A program made the position numbers and the translations under genes. 5,276 bases of DNA, from NCBI GenBank assembly GCA_902778205.1, contig CACYWX010000257.1:1-5276 (forward strand). Direction: 5' to 3'. Each line of letters opens with the position of its first letter. Positions within the stretch are counted from its first letter, which is position 1. The notes under the pieces were generated by a model. The model was not told the origin of the DNA, made no database searches, and saw only the letters and a program-made list of their open reading frames with translations. Below, piece by piece: positions 1-5,276 of this stretch. The DNA comes from an uncultured Ruminococcus sp. Its GTDB lineage: Bacteria; Bacillota; Clostridia; Oscillospirales; CAG-272.

Positions 1-1
1 A

Positions 2-145
2 TTCGCGCCCATCGGCAGGACGGACAAATACCTGCCCTACGCGGCCATCACCGCGCAGATCGGCGAACAGGTGCCGCTGTACGAGCCCGGTCCGTATGCC
101 TATGACAAGGACGGAGCCTTTTACACGGAGGAGTGCCATGGCTGA
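2..145 (+). CDS. C-terminal end of an unidentified protein (5' end outside window)
   Basis: An open frame runs from the left edge of the window to a TGA at 143-145, giving 47 residues that begin FAPIGRTDKYLPYAAI and end FYTEECHG. Its last 8 bases overlap the ATG of the next gene (138), and the ribosome binding site of that gene lies inside it. This arrangement and the protein-like composition support a real gene tail in the same operon. The visible part has several Tyr and Pro residues (LYEPGPYAY) and no motif that I can tie to a family; there is no membrane segment. Because it precedes a possible sugar hydrolase it may also act in carbohydrate use, but that is only a guess from position. Most of the gene is missing, so no function is assigned. 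Confidence 0.6.
   Translation, partial: FAPIGRTDKYLPYAAITAQIGEQVPLYEPGPYAYDKDGAFYTEECHG
127..133 (+). promoter_or_regulatory. Ribosome binding site deciding the start at 138
   Basis: GGAGGAG lies 4 bases before the ATG at 138 (6 bases if only GGAGG is counted). This favours 138 over the in-frame ATG at 96, which lies deeper inside the upstream gene and would add 14 residues (MPMTRTEPFTRRSA) that do not look like the start of this protein family. Confidence 0.75.
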
Positions 146-1751
146 GAAAATCCTGACGGAATTTGAAGGACTGGAAGACACGGAGCGGTTCGCGCGAGCC
201 ATGGAATACTGCCGGGTCCATCCCGGAACGACGCTGATCGTGCCGCCGGGAGAATACACGATCACCGGAGAGCTGGCCCGGGCGGCTGAAGAACACGTCA
301 TGCGGGGAGACTGGGGGGCGAATCCCCAGCGGATCATGTTCAACCCCTCCTACCGGTATGACCGGGGTTTGGATTTCGCCGGTCAGCGGGGGACGAGAAT
401 TCTGGCGAAGGGCGCGGTCCTCATGATTGACGGATTCATGGAGCCGGTCTCCCTCCGGGACTGCGCGGACGTGGAGCTCGTCGGGCTGACCATCGATCAC
501 AAAAGGAAACCCTTCAGCCGTGCCGTGGTGCGGACGGATGGAACGGATGCCGGGGAAGGACTGATTTCCGCGCGGCTGGTCTTCGATCCGGATATGCCCG
601 TGGTGCCGCCGTCCGAAGGCGTTCCGGGGACCTGTCTGACTCTGCGCTGGCAGATCCGGGATCCGGAGACGGGAAAGGCCGTCCCCTGCGATCTCCGGAT
701 CGACGGGATCCCGGACGAGCACACCGCCCTGTGCCGGGTATCGCCGAACGTCCGGGACGGCATGGTGTTCACCTGCATCCACACCTACCACGCGCGTCCG
801 GCCATCCTCATCGAGCGCGCGGAGAACATCCGGCTGACGGACGTGACGATCCATTCCCAGCCGGGCATGGGCGTGGTGGGAAACCGGAGCAGGGACGTGG
901 TGATGAAGCGGCTCCGCGTGGTTCCGTCGGCGGGGCAGTTCTGGTCCACCAACACCGACGCCACCCATTTCACCGCCATGCGTGGCCTTCTGCGCTTCGA
1001 GAACTGCGAATTCGAGGGACAGGGCGACGACTTCACCAACGTCCACGGATATTATCACGCGGCGGTGAAGCGGGACAATGCTTCCATCGTATATCTGCAG
1101 GAAAAGACCCCGGACGGCACCCACGCCCAGAGCCTGGATTATCCCGATCCCGGGGACCTTCTGGAGCTGACCTCCTTCGACACATTGGAGGTGAGGGACG
1201 TGTACCGGGTGCTGGCCTGCGATCCCATGCCGGAGGAATGGATGTGCCGGGTGACGCTGGACCATCCTCTGCCTCCCGATACGGACGGATGGATGCTCAG
1301 CGACGTGACAGCCCTGCCTCGGCTGGAGGTGATCGGATGCACGGCGTCCTCCCACTTCGCCCGCAGCGTGCTGATCAAGACCCGCTCGGCCCTGATCGAG
1401 GGGAACACCTTCCGGGACGTGCAGGGTCCCGCCGTTGTGGCCGCCGCCGAATCCTGGTGGTACGAGGGGGTCTGTCCCGCCGACGTGGTGATCCGGAGCA
1501 ACCGGATCCTGAACTGCGGATGGGCCTGGGGAGAGGCGGCCGGAATCGTGGTGAAGGCCGACTGCGCCCATCCGGCCGGACAGAGCATCCGGGATGTCGT
1601 CATTGAGGACAATATCGTCGACGCGCCCGGGAAGGAGCACGCGGTATACTGCCGGAACGTGCGGGGGCTGACCATCCGGCGGAATCATACGAACGTGAGG
1701 GGCGAACCTGTCATTATCGAGGACTGCACGGAGGTGAGGACGGAGGGATGA
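138..1751 (+). CDS. Right-handed parallel beta-helix protein, probable GH110-like alpha-galactosidase
   Basis: A 537-residue protein with the fold pattern of pectin-lyase-like beta-helices: short repeated strands such as DVELVGLTIDH (111-121), IRLTDVTIHS (231-240), DVVMKRLRVV (253-262), ALIEGNTF (418-425), DVVIRSNRIL (449-458) and DVVIEDNIV (486-494). The central part resembles glycoside hydrolase family 110, inverting exo-enzymes that release terminal alpha-1,3-linked galactose. It has PGMGVVGNRSRDV (242-254), TDATHF (273-278) and GQGDDFTNVHG (294-304). D274, D297 and D298 have the 23/24-residue spacing that I recall for the three active-site aspartates of a characterised GH110 enzyme. A WWYEG motif (440-444) before a repeat strand also fits that family. 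There is no signal peptide or membrane segment, so it should be cytoplasmic, unlike the secreted Bacteroides enzymes. The start at 138 is set by GGAGGAG just upstream. It overlaps the gene before by 8 nt and the ATPase after by 4 nt. The beta-helix fold is secure; the GH110 assignment is from motif memory, and substrate is unknown. Confidence 0.85.
   Translation: MAEKILTEFEGLEDTERFARAMEYCRVHPGTTLIVPPGEYTITGELARAAEEHVMRGDWGANPQRIMFNPSYRYDRGLDFAGQRGTRILAKGAVLMIDGFMEPVSLRDCADVELVGLTIDHKRKPFSRAVVRTDGTDAGEGLISARLVFDPDMPVVPPSEGVPGTCLTLRWQIRDPETGKAVPCDLRIDGIPDEHTALCRVSPNVRDGMVFTCIHTYHARPAILIERAENIRLTDVTIHSQPGMGVVGNRSRDVVMKRLRVVPSAGQFWSTNTDATHFTAMRGLLRFENCEFEGQGDDFTNVHGYYHAAVKRDNASIVYLQEKTPDGTHAQSLDYPDPGDLLELTSFDTLEVRDVYRVLACDPMPEEWMCRVTLDHPLPPDTDGWMLSDVTALPRLEVIGCTASSHFARSVLIKTRSALIEGNTFRDVQGPAVVAAAESWWYEGVCPADVVIRSNRILNCGWAWGEAAGIVVKADCAHPAGQSIRDVVIEDNIVDAPGKEHAVYCRNVRGLTIRRNHTNVRGEPVIIEDCTEVRTEG
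1730..1737 (+). promoter_or_regulatory. Strong ribosome binding site for the ATPase gene
   Basis: GGAGGTGA is a perfect match to the anti-Shine-Dalgarno end of 16S rRNA, 10 bases before the ATG at 1748. It lies within the last codons of the beta-helix gene. Such a strong site inside an ATGA stop/start overlap suggests that the ATPase is made efficiently by re-initiation or by independent initiation. A second purine run, GGAGGG (1742-1747), touches the ATG and is too close to be the working site. Confidence 0.75.
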
Positions 1752-2650
1752 TCTATCTGAAATCCTACACCCTGCCGGATCTGGGAGAAGAGGAGGACTG
1801 GGCGGAGCGCTACTGGTCCCGGAAGGCGGGAGGCAATCCCCACCCTCACGAATACCCCTATGGAATCTTCCCGTATAAGGGACTGCGGCGGATCGAATTC
1901 TCCGAGGTGACGGTCTTCTGCGGCGGAAACGGAAGCGGGAAGTCCACCCTGCTCAACCTCATCGCCGAATCCCTGAACCTGCCTCGGATCACGCCCTTCA
2001 ACACCAGCCCGTTCTTTCACGAGTACATCGAGCGGATGTGCAAATGGGAAACCGCGGGAAATCGGGGAGCCGCTCCGGGAAGCGCGGTCTACACCAGCGA
2101 CGATGTGTTCTACGGGCTCATCGACCGTCGGGTGGAGAATTTCGAGACGGAGGACCGCAGAAGGGAAGCACAGGAGGTCTACAGGCAGGAAAAGGCCGCC
2201 ATGATGTCGGGCGCGGGTCCTGTCTACCGGACGCTTGAGGACTACGACAAGCTGGTGAAGCGGCTGGAGGTGCGGCACAAGACCATGTCGAAATACGTCA
2301 CCGCCCACGCAGGGAGCCTGACCACGCCGGATTCCAACGGACAGTACGCCCTGCGCTTCTTTCGGGAGCATTTCCGGGACGACTGCCTCTTTCTGCTGGA
2401 CGAGCCGGAGAACAGCCTCAGCCCGAAATACCAGACCGAGGTGGCCAACCTGATTCTGGAATACGCCCGGTTTTTCGGCTGTCAGTTCGTGATCTCCACC
2501 CACAGCCCGTTTTTCCTGTCCATGAAGGGGGCGCTGATCTACGATCTGGATTCCGTTCCCGTCGTGACCCGGGCGTGGTGGGAGCTGGAGAACATGAGGA
2601 TGTATTATACCCTGTTCCGCGACAACCGCGCGAAATTTGAGAATGAGTGA
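1748..2650 (+). CDS. Stand-alone ABC/AAA-type ATPase (AAA family ATPase, COG3910-like)
   Basis: A 300-residue soluble P-loop ATPase of the ABC/SMC-like superclass. Motifs in order: Walker A GGNGSGKST (59-67); an ABC-signature-like SNGQ (196-199); Walker B CLFLLDEPEN (213-222) with D218 and catalytic E219; a D-loop region SLSP (223-226); and a switch/H-loop ISTHSPF (249-255) with H252. Residues about 120-190 between Walker A and the signature are charged and helical and probably form the lid or a short coiled coil. No transmembrane segments, nuclease, TOPRIM or DNA-binding domain is present, so it is not a transporter subunit with its own membrane part, nor an OLD-type nuclease. The length and motif order resemble a family I remember as widespread in Clostridia, called only 'AAA family ATPase'; there the signature is usually SNGES, here SNGQY. 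Its ATG overlaps the stop of the beta-helix gene (ATGA). ATP binding and hydrolysis are well supported; the biological role is not known. Confidence 0.9.
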   Translation: MIYLKSYTLPDLGEEEDWAERYWSRKAGGNPHPHEYPYGIFPYKGLRRIEFSEVTVFCGGNGSGKSTLLNLIAESLNLPRITPFNTSPFFHEYIERMCKWETAGNRGAAPGSAVYTSDDVFYGLIDRRVENFETEDRRREAQEVYRQEKAAMMSGAGPVYRTLEDYDKLVKRLEVRHKTMSKYVTAHAGSLTTPDSNGQYALRFFREHFRDDCLFLLDEPENSLSPKYQTEVANLILEYARFFGCQFVISTHSPFFLSMKGALIYDLDSVPVVTRAWWELENMRMYYTLFRDNRAKFENE

Positions 2651-2666
2651 TATGGGGGGCGATCCG

Positions 2667-3131
2667 ATGCTGACGCTCTGCAAGCCGGACTATAAGGATT
2701 TGTGGTTCCGGCAAAGGATGCTTGCCGATGAAGAAACCATGTCCTACAACCGCGCCTGGGGCGGAACGATTCCATGGCCCGAAAGCGAATGGCAAGCCTG
2801 GTACGACCACTGGATCGTAAACCCTGAAGGCAGGCGGTATTACAGATACCTGAAAAACCGGGATGGTCAGTTTGTCGGCGAAATCGCGTACCGCTTCGAC
2901 GACAACATGCAGCAGTACATTGCCAATGTCATCATCCATTCACCTTACAGAAGAAAGGGGTACGGCGGTGAAGCGCTGGATCTGCTTTGCCGCGCGGCGA
3001 AGGACAACGGGATCTCAGTTCTGTACGACGATATTGCCGCAGACAATCCTGCCGTCCGTCTTTTTCTGAAAAAAGGCTTTACGGAAGAATACCGGACGGA
3101 AGAAAAAATCGTTCTCAGAAAAGAACTGTAA
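2667..3131 (+). CDS. GNAT family N-acetyltransferase
   Basis: A 154-residue single-domain acetyltransferase that would transfer an acetyl group from acetyl-CoA to an amine. The acetyl-CoA pyrophosphate loop is visible as RRKGYGG (95-101, the R/Q-x-x-G-x-G/A signature) after strand IANVIIHSPY (85-94). The motif-B segment DNPAVRLFLKKGF (126-138) is also typical. The N-terminal part with LADEETMSYN (19-28) and AWGG (30-33) resembles a Clostridia GNAT subgroup whose substrate I do not know. The start is uncertain: ATG 2667 (after a G-run at 2654-2659) gives the usual family N-terminus MLTLCKP; ATG 2643 would add 8 residues and overlap the ATPase stop by 8 nt (ATGAGTGA); TTG 2637 is also in frame. 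It probably shares the upstream transcript. Its end is clearly more A/T-rich than its neighbours (22/60 G+C at 3061-3120), which may mean a different origin. Substrate cannot be inferred. Confidence 0.87.
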   Translation: MLTLCKPDYKDLWFRQRMLADEETMSYNRAWGGTIPWPESEWQAWYDHWIVNPEGRRYYRYLKNRDGQFVGEIAYRFDDNMQQYIANVIIHSPYRRKGYGGEALDLLCRAAKDNGISVLYDDIAADNPAVRLFLKKGFTEEYRTEEKIVLRKEL

Positions 3132-3134
3132 CAC

Positions 3135-3171
3135 AAAGAAAAGGGACTGCCGGAGCAATCCCTTTCTTTTT
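3135..3171 (+). terminator. Rho-independent terminator, probably shared by converging genes
   Basis: The left arm AAAGAAAAGGGA (3135-3146) pairs with TCCCTTTCTTT (3159-3169) with one bulged A. After a C/A mismatch the stem extends by TGC (3148-3150) with GCA (3155-3157) around a CGGA tetraloop. A run of five T (3167-3171) ends the right arm, so it works as a terminator for the plus-strand GNAT gene, whose stop is 3 bases before it. Read on the minus strand, the same hairpin starts 15 bases after the oxidoreductase stop and its distal arm is TTTTCTTT followed by GTGTT, so it may stop that transcript too, with a weaker T-run. Confidence 0.8.
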
Positions 3172-3184
3172 ATGTTCTGTGCGA

Positions 3185-5275
3185 TTATTCGTACAGCTTG
3201 GAGTACTTGGTAAGGCGTTCGTACTTTGCCTTGGCGTTCTCCTCGGCCTTCTCGAACAGGACGGCGGCGCGCTCGGGGTTGGACTGAGCCAGACGGGCGT
3301 ACCGGTTCTCGTTCTTGATGAAGTCGATGTAGCTGGCGGTGGGTTCCTTGCTGTCCAGCGTGAAGGGATTCTTGCCCTCGGCGCGGTTGGCGGGGTTGAA
3401 GCGGAACATCTGCCAGTAACCGGCCTCCACAGCCTTCTTCATCTCGATCTGGCAGTTCTGCATGGTGCCCTTGATGCCGTGCATCTCGCAGGGAGCGTAG
3501 CCGATGATGATGGAAGGTCCGTGATAAGCCTCAGCCTCGGTGAGAGCCTTCAGCAGCTGGTTCATGTCGGCGCCCATGGCAACCTGAGCCACGTAGACGT
3601 AGCCGTAGGACATGGCGATCTCGGCGAGGTTCTTCTTGCTGATGGCCTTGCCGGCAGCCGCGAACTGAGCGACCTGACCGATGTTGGAGGCCTTGGAGGC
3701 CTGTCCGCCGGTGTTGGAGTACACCTCGGTGTCGAAGACCATGATGTTGACGTCCTCACCGGACGCGATCACATGGTCCAGACCGCCGAAGCCGATGTCA
3801 TAGGCCCAGCCGTCGCCGCCGAAGATCCACACGGACTTCTTGGCGAGGTAGTCCTTCTCGGCCAGAATTTCGGGAGCGATCGGGCAGCCCTCTGCGGCGG
3901 CCTTCTCCAGCTCGGGAATCAGGGCCTTCGTGGCTTCGGTGTTGGCCTTGCCGTCTTCCTTGGTGTCAAGGTAAGCCTTGGCGGCGGCCTTGAACTCGTC
4001 GGAAGCCTTGTCGGAGGCGGCCATTTCCTCAACCTTCGCGATCAGACGGTTGCGGATGGTCTTCTGGCCCAGGTAGATACCGAGACCGTGCTCCGCGTTG
4101 TCCTCGAACAGGGAGTTCGCCCACGCGGGACCGCGGCCGGATTCCTTGTTGACGGTGTAGGGAGTCGCCGGCGCGGAACCGCCCCAAATGGAGGAGCAGC
4201 CGGTGGCGTTGGAGATGTACATTCTTTCGCCGAAGAGCTGGGTGATGAGACGCGCGTAGGAGGTTTCGGCACAGCCCGCGCAGGAGCCGGAGAACTCAAG
4301 CAGAGGCTGCTTGAACTGGCTGCCCTTGACGGTGGTGTTGATCAGCTCGGGCTTCTCGGAAACGGAAGCGACCGCGTAATCGAACGGAGCCTGCTGTCCT
4401 TCCTGGGTCTCTCTGAGGACCATGCGAAGGGCCTTCTTCTCGTCCTTGCCGTCCTTTTCCGCCTTGGCGGTGACGGGGCAGGCCTTGACGCAGAGCGTGC
4501 AGCCCATGCAGTCCATGGGAGAAACGGCCATGGTGAACTTATAATTGGTCTTCAGCACCGGACGGGCGGCGAACTTGGTGCCCTCGGGAGCGCCCGCGGC
4601 TTCCTCTTCCGTCATGGCGTAGGGACGGATGGCAGCGTGCGGACATACGAAGGAGCAGGTGTTGCACTGCACGCAGTTCTCCGGGATCCATTCGGGAACG
4701 TACACGGCCACGCCGCGCTTTTCGGAGGCAGCAGAGCCCTGCGGGAAGGTACCATCGGCGTAATCGGAGAAGGCGGAAACCGGGAGGCTGTCGCCTGCCA
4801 TGCGGCCCACGGGCTCCACGACGGTGTTGACGAACTTCTCAAGCTCGGGTCTCTTGGAGGTGAACTCGGCGGCGGGAGCGTCGGGAGCGGGATTCTTCCA
4901 GGACTCGGGAACGTCCACGGCCACAAAGGCGTCGGAACCGGCTTCGATGGCGGCCCAGTTCAGGTCGACCATGGCCTGGCCCTTCTTGATGTAGGACTTG
5001 TACGCAGCCTTCTTCATGTACTCGATGGCCTCGTCCTTCGGAAGGATGTTGGCGAGGGAGAAGAACGCGGACTGAAGAACGGTGTTCTTGACCTTGGCGT
5101 TGCCGATCTTCTTCGAGGCGATGGTGGTGGCGTCGATGATGTAGAACTTCACGCCGTTGTCAGCCAGGTACTTCTTGACCTTGGCGGGCAGGTGCTCGTC
5201 CAGCTCCTCGGGCGTCCACGCGCAGTCGAGAAGGAAGGTGCCGCCGGGCTTGATGTCGCTGACCATGTCGTACTT
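3185..5275 (-). CDS. nifJ: Pyruvate:ferredoxin (flavodoxin) oxidoreductase, C-terminal 696 residues (5' end outside window)
   Basis: This enzyme oxidises pyruvate with CoA to acetyl-CoA and CO2 and reduces ferredoxin or flavodoxin; it is cytoplasmic. The frame is open to the right window edge (codons for KYD precede the ATG at 5266, which is therefore internal). Single-chain family members have about 1,170-1,230 residues, so roughly 480-530 N-terminal residues are missing. Numbering from that Met: the end of the gamma-type domain (1 to about 150); the EKR linker with EKRG (182-185); a ferredoxin domain with two CxxCxxCxxxC sites (C198, C201, C204, C208 and C253, C256, C259, C263); then the thiamine-diphosphate domain with the third cluster's ligands C329, C332, C357 and C593, and the cofactor motif from GDG (484-486) to YSNTGGQ (516-522). 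All key residues seen are intact. Codon use is strongly biased (Lys nearly always AAG), fitting high expression. It converges on the plus-strand cluster and is not part of it. The symbol nifJ (also called por) follows common usage and does not imply a role in nitrogen fixation. Confidence 0.96.
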   Translation of the reverse strand, partial: KYDMVSDIKPGGTFLLDCAWTPEELDEHLPAKVKKYLADNGVKFYIIDATTIASKKIGNAKVKNTVLQSAFFSLANILPKDEAIEYMKKAAYKSYIKKGQAMVDLNWAAIEAGSDAFVAVDVPESWKNPAPDAPAAEFTSKRPELEKFVNTVVEPVGRMAGDSLPVSAFSDYADGTFPQGSAASEKRGVAVYVPEWIPENCVQCNTCSFVCPHAAIRPYAMTEEEAAGAPEGTKFAARPVLKTNYKFTMAVSPMDCMGCTLCVKACPVTAKAEKDGKDEKKALRMVLRETQEGQQAPFDYAVASVSEKPELINTTVKGSQFKQPLLEFSGSCAGCAETSYARLITQLFGERMYISNATGCSSIWGGSAPATPYTVNKESGRGPAWANSLFEDNAEHGLGIYLGQKTIRNRLIAKVEEMAASDKASDEFKAAAKAYLDTKEDGKANTEATKALIPELEKAAAEGCPIAPEILAEKDYLAKKSVWIFGGDGWAYDIGFGGLDHVIASGEDVNIMVFDTEVYSNTGGQASKASNIGQVAQFAAAGKAISKKNLAEIAMSYGYVYVAQVAMGADMNQLLKALTEAEAYHGPSIIIGYAPCEMHGIKGTMQNCQIEMKKAVEAGYWQMFRFNPANRAEGKNPFTLDSKEPTASYIDFIKNENRYARLAQSNPERAAVLFEKAEENAKAKYERLTKYSKLYE

Positions 5276-5276
5276 G

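Noticed and set aside
731..1606. A 291-codon plus-strand frame inside the beta-helix gene
   Set aside because: Its Arg/Gly/Pro-rich product is typical of a frame-shifted reading of G+C-rich coding DNA, and it lies wholly within a well-supported gene.
48..1688. A 546-codon open frame on the minus strand opposite the beta-helix gene
   Set aside because: It mirrors the coding gene in a G+C-rich region where stop codons are rare on the opposite strand. Its product is rich in His, Arg, Pro and Gly without recognisable domains, while the plus-strand product has clear repeats and active-site motifs.
2596..2612. TATTAT/TATACC near 2603-2610 as a -10 box for a separate GNAT promoter
   Set aside because: No convincing -35 element lies at the right distance, and the match falls inside the coding sequence of the ATPase (the Met-Tyr-Tyr-Thr codons).
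1685..2683. A 332-codon open frame on the minus strand opposite the ATPase
   Set aside because: It is a shadow of the ATPase gene, whose Walker A, Walker B and H-loop motifs are unmistakable; the antisense product shows no family motifs.
1748..3131. ATPase plus GNAT as a toxin-antitoxin or anti-phage pair
   Set aside because: GNAT toxins normally pair with a small ribbon-helix-helix antitoxin, which is absent. The ATPase has no nuclease or effector domain, and no other defence gene is visible, so nothing beyond adjacency supports it.
3185..5275. Pyruvate oxidoreductase as part of a nitrogen-fixation locus
   Set aside because: The name nifJ is only customary; no nif genes are visible and the enzyme is general to fermentative anaerobes.

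Overview
The window holds four complete or nearly complete protein genes and one gene tail. G+C is high (roughly 60% or more over most of it; one 60-base line inside the sugar-hydrolase gene counts 40/60). It looks like part of the chromosome of a strictly anaerobic bacterium, most likely a G+C-rich member of the Clostridia (Bacillota). The reasons are a single-chain pyruvate:ferredoxin oxidoreductase, near-perfect AGGAGGTGA-type ribosome binding sites, and an ATPase and an acetyltransferase that both resemble families I remember as common in Clostridia. The taxonomic call is inference, not proof.

Layout. On the plus strand, positions 2-2650 form a tight run of overlapping genes: the last 47 codons of an unidentified gene (2-145), a right-handed beta-helix protein that resembles glycoside hydrolase family 110 alpha-galactosidases (138-1751), and a stand-alone ABC/AAA-type ATPase (1748-2650). 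The overlaps are 8 nt and 4 nt, so the genes are probably co-transcribed and translationally coupled. A small GNAT acetyltransferase (about 2667-3131) follows directly and probably ends the transcript. A hairpin with a T-run (3135-3171) lies after it. On the minus strand, converging on that terminator, is the C-terminal 696 codons of pyruvate:ferredoxin (flavodoxin) oxidoreductase (3185-5275), whose N-terminal part lies outside the window.

How they fit together. The oxidoreductase is central anaerobic metabolism: pyruvate to acetyl-CoA, CO2 and reduced ferredoxin. Its codon use is strongly biased, with Lys almost always AAG, as expected of a highly expressed gene. The plus-strand cluster looks accessory: a possible intracellular galactoside-processing enzyme followed by an ATPase and an acetyltransferase of unknown role. 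I see no functional link between the two strands beyond the shared terminator. I found no RNA genes, insertion sequences, CRISPR arrays, attachment sites or long repeats, and no stretch over 300 bases without a gene. I do not see convincing evidence of a wholly new system; the most interesting items are the GH110-like enzyme without a signal peptide and its coupling to an ATPase.
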